In this document: positions 1-8,973 of the stretch, one piece after another
Position numbering within the stretch: the first letter of the stretch is position 1
How the letters are laid out: every line of letters begins with the position of its first letter
Source of the DNA: Neocallimastix lanati (nom. inval.)
Lineage: Eukaryota > Neocallimastigomycota > Neocallimastigomycetes > Neocallimastigales > Neocallimastigaceae
Length of the DNA: 35,000 nucleotides
Assembly (NCBI GenBank): GCA_016946835.1
Contig: JACVTC010000207.1
Coordinates: 25,001-60,000 of the forward strand
Direction: 5' to 3'
Translations under genes and position numbers: made by a program
The notes under the pieces: model-generated
The model's input: only the letters and a program-made list of their open reading frames with translations
Database searches by the model: none
Told to the model about the DNA's origin: nothing

Positions 1-690
1 AAATAAATAGTTGAAATATGAATATAAAGTACAGATTGAATAAAATAAAATAAAATAAAATAAATAGTTGAAATATGAATATAAAGTACAGATTGAATAA
101 AATAAAATAAAATAAAATAAAATAAATAGTTGAAATATGAATATAAAGTACAGATTGAATAAAATAAAATAAAATAAAATAAAATAAATAGTTGAAATAT
201 GAATATAAAGTACAGATTGAATAAAATAAAATAAAATAAAATAAAATAGAATAAATAGTAGAATATAAATATTAAGTACAGATTGAATAAAATAAAATAA
301 AATAAAATAAAATAAAATAAAATAAAATAAAATAAAATAAAATAAATAGTTGAAATATGAATATAAAGTTCAGATTGAATAAAATAAAATAAATAGTTGA
401 AATATGAATATAAAGTACAGATTGAATAAAATAAAATAAAATAAAATAAATAGTTGAAATATGAATATAAAGTACAGATTGAATAAAATAAAATAAAATA
501 AAATAAATAGTTGAAATATGAATATAAAGTACAGATTGAATAAAATAAAATAAAATAAAATAAAATAAAATAAAATAAAATAAAATAGAATAGAATAAAT
601 AGTAGAATATGAATATAAAGTACAGATTAAATAAAATAAAATAAAATAAATATTGAATGTAATAATATAAAAGTACAAGTATATAAAATA
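1..690 (+). repeat. Minisatellite arm 1 with embedded TAAAA pentamers
   Basis: About ten copies of a roughly 35-bp core (it includes GTACAGATTGAATAAAAT) are separated by variable runs of TAAAA, giving a period of about 57-90 bp. Core copies begin near 5, 62, 124, 187, 253, 344, 392, 449, 505 and 597. The copies near 253 and 597 share variants (TAGTAGAATAT in place of TAGTTGAAATAT). The array runs off the left edge of the window. Apparent open frames here are translated repeats, not genes. Confidence 0.95.
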
Positions 691-949
691 AAATAAAATA
701 AATATTTATTATTATTTTTATTAAAGATTATTAAAGACAATTTATTTTTAAAAATAAAGTGTTTTATTTAATTATATATGTTAGAAAGCAAAAAAATCAT
801 TTATATTTAGTGAAATTATTAACAATAATATTGTTTTATATATTAAATTACATCATCAATTGAATACAATAAAAATGTAAAAAATTTTCATTTCTAAAAC
901 AATGCTCGATCTGTAATATTCTTTAATAAAAAATAATATTAGATATTTA
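691..949. other. Spacer between the two minisatellite arms, no gene seen
   Basis: AT-rich unique sequence of about 260 bp separating the oppositely oriented arrays. I see no coding potential, RNA gene or mobile-element end in it. Confidence 0.6.
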
Positions 950-1305
950 TTTTATTTTATTTTATTTTATTTTATTCAATCTGTATTTATATTCATATTC
1001 TATTATTTATTTTATTTTATTTTATTTTATTCAATCTGTACTTTATATTCATATTCTACTATTTGTTTTATTCTATTTTGTTTTATTTTATTTTATTTTA
1101 TTTTATTTTATTTTATTCAATCTGTACTTTATATTCATATTTCAACTATTTATTTTATTTTATTTTATTTTATTCAATCTGTACTTTATATTCATATTTC
1201 AACTATTTATTTTATTTTATTTTATTTTATTTTATTTTATTCAATCTGTACTTTATATTCATATTCTACTATTTATTTTATTTTATTTTATATACTTATT
1301 ACATT
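950..1305 (-). repeat. Minisatellite arm 2, inverted relative to arm 1
   Basis: About five copies of the same core in reverse complement (TTCAATCTGTACTTTATATT and variants), starting near 974, 1029, 1117, 1173 and 1238 and separated by TTTTA pentamers. Together with arm 1 this makes a large imperfect inverted repeat. A plus-strand open frame across 1063-1416 is only translated repeat plus a short tail. Confidence 0.93.
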
Positions 1306-2604
1306 CTTTATTTATTTATTTATTTGTTTCTTTATTTATTTATACATTTATTTTTTTTACATATAATTGTATTAAAATTTTTTATGGCGTTAACAAAAAA
1401 TTTTACAAGCCATTAAAAATAAATGGCGTATTGAAAATTTGTATTATAAAAATTGGCGAAATGAACCACATTCAAATATATTATTTATTTATTTTTATAT
1501 TCATTATTGAATACTCAAGATACAATATTTATTATTTATTATTTAATTTTTATTATTTATTAATTAATTTTAATATCAAGGATTTTAATAATTATTATTA
1601 ATAAATTATTTATTATTATACAAATAATTACTTATTAATAATTTTTATTATCAACCTATTTCGCTATTTTTCTATTTTTTTTTTTTTTTGGTGTTTAATA
1701 TTTAATATTTATTAATATTGATTATTATTGTTAAAATAATATTTTTTAATACACTAACCTTTTTCATTATTTATTAATTTAAAATATTTATTAATATTTA
1801 TTTTAATAATTACTAATATTTATTAACATTTATTATATATTTGTTTCATATTATTAGCATACTTTATTATTTATTATCAATTATAAATTATTATAATAAT
1901 AATATGAATTAATAAACTGATTTTTTTTATTTAATATTTATTTTTTAATTATTGAAATTTATCTTTTATTTATTAAATATATAAATCAACATTTTATATT
2001 TATGAATTATTTTTAGTTTTAGTAATGTAATAATAATTTAAAAAGTATTTAATTATTATTTTTATTAAATAATTATTAATATTTATATATTAACAATTAT
2101 AATTAATTTTAGTATTTAATAACTATTAATTATAATTAATATTACTATAATAAATATTTATTATAAACACTCTATTTTATTATTTTTTATAAAATATTAT
2201 TAATATTTTATTTATTAAATAATAATCTCTAATCCTTTTTATATAAATATATCAATAAATTATATATAATTCTATATATATAATTAAGTTCTATTTTATT
2301 TTTATAATATATATAGAATTTTTTTCTTCAATGAATAAAAATAAAATTTATAAATTATAAAGTTTTAAATAAATTTCCGTGTAATAATATAATATATTAA
2401 TTTTAAATCTAATTTATTATTAAATATTAATTAATATGAACTAAATAGTAAAAATAATTTAAATTTATTTTATTATTATTATTAATGGAAAAAAATTTAT
2501 TTATATTTTCTTTAATAGTATAAATTCAATCAGTTTTTTTCTTATTAAGTAATAAATTAATATAATTAATAATATTTAAAATTATAAAAATAAATATGGG
2601 AAAA
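1306..2604. other. AT-rich intergenic region, no gene recognised
   Basis: Very AT-rich sequence dominated by A/T runs and TTTATTA-like words. The only distinct feature I see is three occurrences of TGGCG near 1386, 1423 and 1455, about 35 bp apart. No ORF, tRNA or mobile-element terminus was identified before the LTR at 2612. Confidence 0.6.
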
Positions 2605-2611
2605 TATCAAA
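2605..2611. repeat. Putative target-site duplication (left) of the copia element
   Basis: TATCAAA directly abuts the LTR start TGTTAG. The same seven bases follow the LTR end at 25129-25135. The length is uncertain (5-7 bp) because the LTR edge is ambiguous by one or two bases. Confidence 0.5.
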
Positions 2612-2851
2612 TGTTAGAATAAAAAAAAATAAATACTTAATAATGACCTTAATATAATTTACCCAATCAGAATATTATTATATTTAAATAAAATTATAAA
2701 AGAAATAAAATGTAACCTTGTTAAAAAACACATACACTTTTGTAATTATAAAAAATAAAAGATAAATAAAATTAAATATTAAGTATTATATATAAAATGC
2801 TATTCTAAAAATATATCTAATTTTCTCAATATTTGTTTTTGGTGTTTAATA
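2612..2851 (+). repeat. Ty1/copia LTR, probable 5' LTR (240 bp)
   Basis: Starts TGTTAGAATA and ends GTTTAATA. It aligns over its whole 240 bp with the LTR at 24889-25128 with two visible differences. The base after its end is the first base of a tRNA-complementary primer-binding site, so it is a 5' LTR attached to internal sequence and not a solo LTR. The internal gag-pol expected after it lies only at 20169, beyond a tRNA gene and a stack of gypsy elements. Confidence 0.85.
2787..2797 (+). promoter_or_regulatory. TATA box in copia LTR
   Basis: TATATATAAAA about 55 bp before the LTR end, where the U3 promoter is expected. It is conserved in the LTR at 24889-25128. Confidence 0.5.
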
Positions 2852-2885
2852 GATTAAGAGTCTCAGTCTACAACTGAGCTTAACC
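2852..2885 (+). other. Primer-binding site matching the internal region of tRNA-Lys(CUU)
   Basis: GATTAAGAGTCTCA at 2852-2865 is the exact complement of a tRNA-Lys(CUU) anticodon arm (TGAGACTCTTAATC). The next bases (CTACAACTGAGCTTAACC) complement a D-arm with small gaps. The site touches the LTR end, as a primer site must. Such a site would be primed by a tRNA cut in the anticodon arm, a half-tRNA primer as known for Drosophila copia (initiator Met) and Candida Tca2 (Arg). The host tRNA-Lys is not in this window, so the match rests on general knowledge of that tRNA family. Confidence 0.75.
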
Positions 2886-2904
2886 ATAAGTTAAGTTATA
2901 ATTT

Positions 2905-3180
2905 ACATAATTAATATATAAATATATTCATCTTATAAATAAATTGAACTAACGCTTTCTTATTTTTAATATTAAAATCATTTTTATATTTATCAATAAT
3001 AAAATCTAATTTTGAATTATCATTACAAACTTCAAAAAGAGATTATCTAGAATAAGTAAAATTTTATTTCTGTAATTTTCTAATTCTTTGCAGGCAAAGA
3101 TCCAGTGAGAAAATCTAGGTATACTAACACCACAACAGAGGCAGCATTTAAGGCAATCTTCTGAGACTATTTTTCTTTTA
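2905..3180 (-). pseudogene. Relic resembling the C-terminal tail of a LINE-type reverse transcriptase
   Basis: On the minus strand a frame from about 3180 to 3060 reads with a CLCC pair followed by FSHWIFACKELENYR. This is the spacing of the C-x2-C ... H-x4-C tail with a trailing Tyr-Arg seen downstream of the reverse transcriptase in many non-LTR retrotransposons. After one apparent frameshift near 3040, a second frame continues to a stop near 2905. No reverse transcriptase core remains, because the tRNA gene lies about 50 bp farther upstream. The local base composition is visibly less AT-rich than the flanks. The assignment rests on one motif, so confidence is modest. Confidence 0.42.
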
Positions 3181-3221
3181 ATAGAAATATTACTATCAAA
3201 TTTAAAAAAAAATATAATTTT

Positions 3222-3229
3222 AAAAAAAA
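3222..3229 (-). terminator. Pol III terminator of tRNA-Trp
   Basis: A run of eight T on the minus strand begins two bases after the tRNA 3' end, with a second T-run about 13 bp farther on. This is the usual RNA polymerase III stop signal. Confidence 0.85.
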
Positions 3230-3230
3230 T

Positions 3231-3301
3231 GGAGAGTGAGTGATTCGAACACCCAACCTTCCGCTCTGGAGGCGGACGCGCTACCGTTGCGCCAACCCTC
3301 C
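3231..3301 (-). tRNA. tRNA-Trp (anticodon CCA)
   Basis: A 71-nt intronless cloverleaf. The acceptor stem GGAGGGT pairs with ACTCTCC (one G-U), the D stem is GCGC/GCGC, the anticodon stem TCCGC/GCGGA holds loop CTCCAGA (anticodon CCA), and the T arm is GGGTG-TTCGAAT-CACTC. The internal promoter is intact: box A TGGCGCAACGG matches TRGYNNARNGG exactly, and the box B region has GTTCGAATC. It decodes UGG. It is the only apparently functional host gene in the window, and its 5' side carries at least three independent gypsy insertions within 16 bp, so only about 7 bp of native upstream sequence remain next to it. Confidence 0.97.
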
Positions 3302-3308
3302 CTTGCTT

Positions 3309-3313
3309 GAGAA
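3309..3313. repeat. Target-site duplication GAGAA of element 2 (tRNA-proximal copy)
   Basis: GAGAA lies 8-12 bp upstream of the mature tRNA 5' end. It is followed by TGTA (3314-3317), the first four bases of element 2's LTR, left behind when element 1 inserted. The matching copy is at 18030-18034 and a third is at 18594-18598. Confidence 0.85.
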
Positions 3314-3317
3314 TGTA
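3313..3317. repeat. Target-site duplication ATGTA of element 1 (left copy)
   Basis: ATGTA directly precedes the LTR of element 1. The identical five bases follow it at 9770-9774. It comprises the last A of GAGAA and the first four bases of element 2's LTR. Confidence 0.93.
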
Positions 3318-4115
3318 TGTAATAATTTCTATAAATTATAGAAATTATTATTTATAATTAATATTAACTAAACTATTAAGATTAATTAAAAAATAAAATA
3401 AAAATTAAAATAAAAATAAGAATTTAATACTTATCTTTAAAATTAGAGTTTATTATAAGAAAATATAATAGACCTTAAATGAAAAGAGAAATAAAATAAA
3501 ATATGTTTTTATTAAAAGAACTTTATTAATTTATTTTATTATTAAATATTTTATTATTATTTTTTTTTGACAAATTTTAAAATAACTATTTTATATTAAT
3601 GGAAATATTAATGTCTTTTATTGTTATTATATTTTTCTTAAAATAATAACTCTTGATTTTCTAAAGACGAAAATCAACAGCTATTTATATTTTTTACAAA
3701 AGTAAATGGATTTTTCTAATCTTAACAATGATTCTTTCCAGAAAAAGATTAGAAGAAAAAACTGGAAAGATTTTTGATCAATAATCTATACTTATTGATC
3801 ATCGTGTTATTAAATAAAACCAATTATAATTAATCGGGAAAACTTTAATAACCGATTTTAATAACTAAAAGAATTAAAAAGAAAAAAGGATAAAAAAGAG
3901 AAGGATAAAATAATGCAGAAATTTTATTGAATACATTTTTTCTATGAAATAATACAGAAGTTATATTAAATACATTTTTTCATATAACAATTAATACATT
4001 AATTGGTATAATTGTTTTTAAATGAAATAAATTTTTAATGAATAATAATTATGAAATAATTATTAATTAATAAGAAATAGAAATAAATTATAAAAATTTA
4101 TATCAATTTCTTACA
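3318..4115 (-). repeat. 3' LTR of element 1 (798 bp)
   Basis: Identical to 8972-9769. In the sense direction it begins TGTAAGAAATTG and ends ATTATTACA. It carries the same TATA box, primer sequence and inverted repeats as the 5' LTR. Confidence 0.96.
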
Positions 4116-4127
4116 TTGCACCTCCTT
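4116..4127 (-). other. Polypurine tract of element 1
   Basis: Sense sequence AAGGAGGTGCAA directly before the 3' LTR. The TAA stop codon of gag-pol runs into it, so the coding region ends essentially at the plus-strand priming site. Confidence 0.7.
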
Positions 4128-7100
4128 ATGATGCATCCACTAGTTCCGGATTTCTTTTTGTATAAGGCTCCAACTGGGAAACATGAAATACCGGATGTAA
4201 ATGTAGATTTTCTGGAAAATCTAAACGGTAATTCATTCTCTCCCTCACTTCCAAAACTCTAAACGGCCCAAGATATTGTGAAGAAAGTTTTTTGGATGGC
4301 TCATTTGTAAAATAATATCTTTTTAGCCATACAAAATCATTTACTTTGAATGAAGGTCCTGTAGCTTTCTTCGAATCTCCAAACTTCTTAAAATTTTCTT
4401 TAGCTTTTTGTAAGTGTCTCTTCAATGCTTCGAAATGTGAGGACCAATCCCTGGTTAAAGCGGAAGCATTATTCTTTAGAAGAACAGGAGGCGACTCTAT
4501 AGTACAGGAAGGATTAAAGCCATAATTAACAAAGAATGGTAATTTACCTATGGACTTATGCAGGGAGTTGTTATAGGCCATTTCACATAAAGGAACATAA
4601 TAACACCATTCATTTTGGGACGTTGAACAATAACATCGGAGATACTGCTCAATTACTGAATTTGCACGCTCAATTTGTCCATTGGATTGTTGATGGTGAG
4701 CTGTGGCAAGTCTTGGATTAGCGTTAATAGCAGAGCACAACGAAGTCCAAAATTCTGATGAAAATTGAGAACCATGGTCCGAAACAATTATTTTAGGGAA
4801 TCCATGGTAGCGAAAAACATTGAATAGAAGCATTTTGGCCGTCAGATCAGCGGAGGGAACATCAGAACAAGGAACAAGGTGAATCATTTTGGTCAGATGG
4901 TCAGCTACAACCATTAAACATGTACAATCTTGCGAGCTGGGAAGTGAAGTGATAAAGTCAACGCTAATTATTTCCCAAGGTCTACTGGGAACCAGTAAAG
5001 GTTGTATTTTACCATATGGCTTGTGTCTTCGGAGCTTATTTCTTCCACAAACATCGCATGAGGATATGTAATTCTTGATATCTTTTTTCATATTTGGCCA
5101 CCAATAATTTCTTCTTAATTTTTCAAAAGTTTTATCTACTCCTTGGTGACCATTAGTTGGACCATCATGATATATTTTCAATACCTTGGCCTTGAGTGAA
5201 GAAGGGACAATTATTCGGTTCTGAAAATGCAGAACCCCTTCGACGATGGTAAAAAGCGAACTTTTTACTTCATTTGACCTTGTTTTAATTTTATTGAGTG
5301 TATCCTTACAGTATGTGTCAGACTTCTGAGCTTCAATTAAGGCTTTTAAGTTGTCAGAAGGTGCACAACAAAATATCTCTTCATCTAACAGAGGATAACC
5401 TTCATTGGTCGAATCCTTGTTGACGTAATCGGGGCGTCTTGACAAAGAGTCAGGTTTACCACTCTTAATACCGGAGCGAAATGAAATCCTATAAGTGAAC
5501 TTTGAGAGAAAGAGACTCCGTCTAATTTGTCTTTGGTTTAATTTTTGAGGTTGCTTAAAATATAACAGATTTCTGTGATCTGTGACTACTTGTACTGGAA
5601 ATTTAGCACCTTCTAGGTGATGGCGCCAGGTTTCAAAAGCTACGATTATTGCAAGTAATTCCTTGTCATAAATAGTATAATTGATTTCAGCAGAAGACAA
5701 GGACCTAGAGTAGAAAGCAACCGGATGGAGTTTATTGTCTTTGTTACTAATTTGAGATAAAACACAACCAACAGCGAAATTGCTAGCGTCAGTTTCTACA
5801 AAGAATTCTTTCTCTGGATCTGGATAAACTAGGATTTCTTCCGTCGTAAAAGCTTCTTTGAGTTTGTTGAAAGCATTGTCTGCCCTAACATCCCAAATGA
5901 AGGAAGAGTTCTTCTTCAAAAGCCGACGGAGAGGTTCAATGATCTCGGCAAAATTATTTATAAACTTCCTATAGAAGTTACAAAGTCCTAGAAACCCTTG
6001 GAGTTCTTTAATATTTTTTGGGATAGGCCAGTCGATAACAGCTTTAACCTTATTCCTGTCCAATGAAAGACCATTTACAGACACCACAAACCCTAAAAAA
6101 ATAGTTTCTTTAACGTGAAAATCACATTTTTCCAATTTCACGTAAAGACCATTTTTAATTAGAAGCGACAATATTTTACGAACATGCTGAATATGTTCGT
6201 CCAAACTTTTTGAATAAATTATTATATCATCCAAGTATACTTGAACAAATATGCCAATTGCATCAGATAAAACATCCTGGATGAATCTTTGAAACACCGA
6301 GGGGGCATTTCTTAGGCCAAAGGGCATTACTAGATATTCAAATTGGCCTAAAGGTGTTCTAAAAGCAGTTAAATATTTATGACCTTCTTTAACGCGGACA
6401 AGGTTATACGCAGATCGAAGGTCCAAACGAGTGAATATTACTGCCCCCTTAAACGATTCAATCAAGTCAACCAATCTTGGGATAGGGTAGCTATTCCTAA
6501 TAGTAATAGAATTTAATTTCCTATAATCAACGCAGAGTCGTAAGCTTCCATCTTGTTTTTTTACAAACAGGACAGGGGCACCAGCAGGTGATTTTGACTT
6601 CCTTATAAACCCCTTATCTAAATTTTCTTTTAAATAATTTTTAAGAGCTTCCATTTCGACAATCGTAAGAGAGTACACAGGTCCATAATATAATTGACCA
6701 CCAGGGACTAGGTCAATTGATATATCATATTCACGATGTGGAGGCAATTTGTCTGCCTCTTTCTTTTCAAATACAATTTTCAAATCTTGATAGTATATGT
6801 TGATAATTTCATCTTTATCAGTTTCATTTACTAAAGCGGCGCAAATATCTATATCAAAAAGTTCGTCACCAGATATTGAGTATGTTTCTGTTTTATCTTT
6901 TGATACATTGTTGTTTTCGTTGTTTGACAAAATTGCGGCAGTAACATCTTTAGAGTGAAAAATGAATTTATTCCCTTTTGCTGAAGGGCAGTGATTTCCG
7001 CAGTGGTTCTCTAAAAAGTAAATCTTATTATTTTTGAAATCTACGTATGGCATATGAATACTCAACCAATCTCTTCCAAGGATGGCTGATATTCCCTGAA

Positions 7101-8121
7101 GTTGTAAGGTAGCTACGTAGAATTCATAGCTTTCCTTGTGGTCCATGAAGGCAAGGCCTAATTTCTTCGTTACTTGTCTTATATTCATACTTTTGTTGTT
7201 CGGTAACTGAATGTTCAATGGTGAAGACAAGGTAGATAATTGAATTCTGTTGGCGTTTACAAAGTCTCTACAGATGTAACTTCTTGCAGAACCAGAATCA
7301 ATAAGGACGTTTATTTTCATTTTCTTTCCATTATTATTTAATATAAATGTAGTGGTCATTGAATTTGAGGTGTTTGGTGTATAGTTAGCCGAAAGGATGC
7401 TTTCTTTGTTTTGATTTTTTCTGAATTTCTTGTGTACTTTGTTGTTCTTGAATTCCTGTTTTGGATGCTCATCTCTTTTTCTTTTTTGCGACTTGTTGGT
7501 TGACTTATTTGTTTTGGCTAGGTTGTTAATGAAACATTTTTTATCGATGCTGATATTTGAATTTGTTGCTTCAAAAAGGGTCTTTGGTCTTTCGATTTTA
7601 TCGAACTCCAGACGAACCTCCTCAAGAAGGCCTCTCCGGATAAGGTCAATAAAAACATCGTCGTTCCAACCAATTCTTGACGCTAATCTTCTGAATTCAA
7701 TAGTAAAGAAAGCTGCCTTTCCGAGGTGAAGCTGTTTAAGATTCAAAAGTTCTTCAATTAAAACAAACCTTTGTTCCTTTGTATCTCCAAAATTTTCTAA
7801 CAATAACCTCTTAAATTCCTCATAGGTGAGAGAATTAAGTGTTCCATCAGCCTTGAGAGATAATCCCCATTTTTTAGCTGGTCCATAAAGTTTGCTGATA
7901 ACGAAAGCGTTTCTAAAGTTGTCATTTGGGAACGAATTGGCATGTTCATCAAAGAACAATTCACACTGTTCCGTTAGTTCGTTTAGATTAAGCTTTGTGT
8001 TGTCTTCATTGCGGGCCAACACACCGTTAGGTGAAAAAAATGTGGGAATAAATTCGGTAATTGCAGAAATTAATTTTGACGCTTCAGCTTCCTTAGTAGC
8101 TTCCATACTGATTGAATTCAT
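4126..8121 (-). CDS. Element 1 gag-pol polyprotein (1,331 aa)
   Basis: A single intact frame encodes the capsid and all enzymes, as in Tf1-type elements of similar length. Approximate order: Gag (1-235), ending in a Lys/Arg/Asn-rich basic stretch in place of a CCHC zinc knuckle; aspartic protease with DSGS near 273; reverse transcriptase with YLDD near 630; RNase H with ETDAS near 774 and a YDKELLAI motif; integrase zinc finger H-H-C-C near 985-1025; catalytic D-D-E near 1072, 1114 and 1149; then a GPF module and the HPVFHVSQLEPY signature near 1285-1320. The protein stops there, without a chromodomain. ATG 8121 is chosen because an in-frame TAA lies about 40 bp upstream and no earlier ATG follows it. 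GC content is far above that of the flanks. Confidence 0.95.
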   Translation of the reverse strand: MNSISMEATKEAEASKLISAITEFIPTFFSPNGVLARNEDNTKLNLNELTEQCELFFDEHANSFPNDNFRNAFVISKLYGPAKKWGLSLKADGTLNSLTYEEFKRLLLENFGDTKEQRFVLIEELLNLKQLHLGKAAFFTIEFRRLASRIGWNDDVFIDLIRRGLLEEVRLEFDKIERPKTLFEATNSNISIDKKCFINNLAKTNKSTNKSQKRKRDEHPKQEFKNNKVHKKFRKNQNKESILSANYTPNTSNSMTTTFILNNNGKKMKINVLIDSGSARSYICRDFVNANRIQLSTLSSPLNIQLPNNKSMNIRQVTKKLGLAFMDHKESYEFYVATLQLQGISAILGRDWLSIHMPYVDFKNNKIYFLENHCGNHCPSAKGNKFIFHSKDVTAAILSNNENNNVSKDKTETYSISGDELFDIDICAALVNETDKDEIINIYYQDLKIVFEKKEADKLPPHREYDISIDLVPGGQLYYGPVYSLTIVEMEALKNYLKENLDKGFIRKSKSPAGAPVLFVKKQDGSLRLCVDYRKLNSITIRNSYPIPRLVDLIESFKGAVIFTRLDLRSAYNLVRVKEGHKYLTAFRTPLGQFEYLVMPFGLRNAPSVFQRFIQDVLSDAIGIFVQVYLDDIIIYSKSLDEHIQHVRKILSLLIKNGLYVKLEKCDFHVKETIFLGFVVSVNGLSLDRNKVKAVIDWPIPKNIKELQGFLGLCNFYRKFINNFAEIIEPLRRLLKKNSSFIWDVRADNAFNKLKEAFTTEEILVYPDPEKEFFVETDASNFAVGCVLSQISNKDNKLHPVAFYSRSLSSAEINYTIYDKELLAIIVAFETWRHHLEGAKFPVQVVTDHRNLLYFKQPQKLNQRQIRRSLFLSKFTYRISFRSGIKSGKPDSLSRRPDYVNKDSTNEGYPLLDEEIFCCAPSDNLKALIEAQKSDTYCKDTLNKIKTRSNEVKSSLFTIVEGVLHFQNRIIVPSSLKAKVLKIYHDGPTNGHQGVDKTFEKLRRNYWWPNMKKDIKNYISSCDVCGRNKLRRHKPYGKIQPLLVPSRPWEIISVDFITSLPSSQDCTCLMVVADHLTKMIHLVPCSDVPSADLTAKMLLFNVFRYHGFPKIIVSDHGSQFSSEFWTSLCSAINANPRLATAHHQQSNGQIERANSVIEQYLRCYCSTSQNEWCYYVPLCEMAYNNSLHKSIGKLPFFVNYGFNPSCTIESPPVLLKNNASALTRDWSSHFEALKRHLQKAKENFKKFGDSKKATGPSFKVNDFVWLKRYYFTNEPSKKLSSQYLGPFRVLEVRERMNYRLDFPENLHLHPVFHVSQLEPYTKRNPELVDAS

Positions 8122-8762
8122 TAAAATACTAAATAGACTTTTTTAATATAGATCTTTAAAATATCTTTAATATATCTTTAAAATATCTTTAAAATATCTT
8201 TAATATATCTTTAATATATGTATATAATTATAAAATATAAATTATTTATATTAATAATAGAAATTTATAACTTCGGAGTCTAGAAGAACACTTCCAATAT
8301 TTTAACAAAAATGAGCATTTCCGACCAATTTTCCAGAAGCCCCTGAGTTTGAGTGATAGTATGCGCTATACGACCAGCTTACCTATTAATGGTGTCTTGT
8401 TGCCGCGCGCACCACGATTGCAATCTGTTTACCATTAAAACAGACCAGTTCAGAGCCTCCCGCACAGCTTGTCGTGAAGGGTAAACTTAATCCGGAAATC
8501 ACTCAGTTACAAGACTCAGGCTACTCCTGCTTCTAAAGTTCGTACTAATTCTCATTATATTGTTTATTTTTGGAAATAACTTCTAGAATCCTTTATTATA
8601 AATTAATATTATTAAATATAAAAAATTTAATTGTTAGTATAATTTATAGTATATAATTTACGTATTTATTATTATTGTTATTGTTATAATTATTTTATTT
8701 AATAATATAATTTTACTATCTATTAATATATACAATTTAATTTATATAATTATAATTTACTA

Positions 8763-8809
<47 letters not shown>

Positions 8810-8971
8810 TATATTATTTATTTATCTGATTGGAAAAATAATTTTTTTTTTTCTCTAATATTATCTATTTATTTATTTGATCGGATAAAATAAATTTTTT
8901 TTTTTTTTTTTTTTTACTTTTGTACTACAATATCATAATACAATTAACTAATTATCTAGAAGAGTTATTAT
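8122..8971 (-). other. Untranslated leader of element 1
   Basis: 850 bp between the 5' LTR and the gag ATG. In sense order it holds the primer site, two A-tracts (plus-strand T-runs at 8895-8915 and 8769-8807) attached to a diverged tandem duplication, a GC-richer folded domain (about 8340-8545) and a repeat of ATCTTTAAAATAT-like words just before gag. No ORF was recognised. Confidence 0.75.
8342..8520 (-). ncRNA. Predicted structured RNA domain in element 1 leader
   Basis: A sharply GC-richer island inside AT-rich leader. Nested complementary segments are visible: 8342-8348 with 8514-8520 (CCTGAGT/ACTCAGG), 8350-8357 with 8498-8505 (TGAGTGAT/ATCACTCA) and 8386-8393 with 8431-8438 (TTAATGGT/ACCATTAA). 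An alternative hairpin uses 8425-8430 with 8438-8443. The nesting of independent perfect helices argues for a folded RNA. It matches no known RNA family that I recognise. Packaging, dimerisation or translation roles are possible but unproven. Confidence 0.55.
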
Positions 8972-8972
8972 T
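8960..8972 (-). other. Self-complementary primer-binding site of element 1
   Basis: The sense sequence AATAATAACTCTT touches the 5' LTR end. It is complementary over 13 nt to the sense sequence AAGAGTTATTATT at 9296-9308 inside the same LTR. No TGG or other tRNA 3'-end complement is present. This is the layout of Tf1-type self-priming, in which the 5' end of the genomic RNA folds back and is cut to prime minus-strand synthesis. Confidence 0.75.
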
Positions 8973-8973
8973 G

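Noticed and set aside
1-1305. CRISPR-like array (regular core with variable spacers)
   Set aside because: The spacers are variable-length runs of one pentamer, the cores vary, and the host is eukaryotic. It is a minisatellite.
370-1416. Open frames of about 100-117 codons in the minisatellite
   Set aside because: They translate the TAAAA pentamers into Phe/Ile/Leu/Tyr repeats, differ between arms only by strand, and match no protein type.
2612-2851. Reading this LTR as a solo LTR
   Set aside because: It is joined directly to a tRNA-complementary primer site, and its outer 3' side lacks a copy of its left flank. Both point to the 5' end of an element.
4536-8146. Plus-strand open frames opposite element 1 gag-pol
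   Set aside because: Antisense shadows of a strongly supported coding frame with no recognisable domains.
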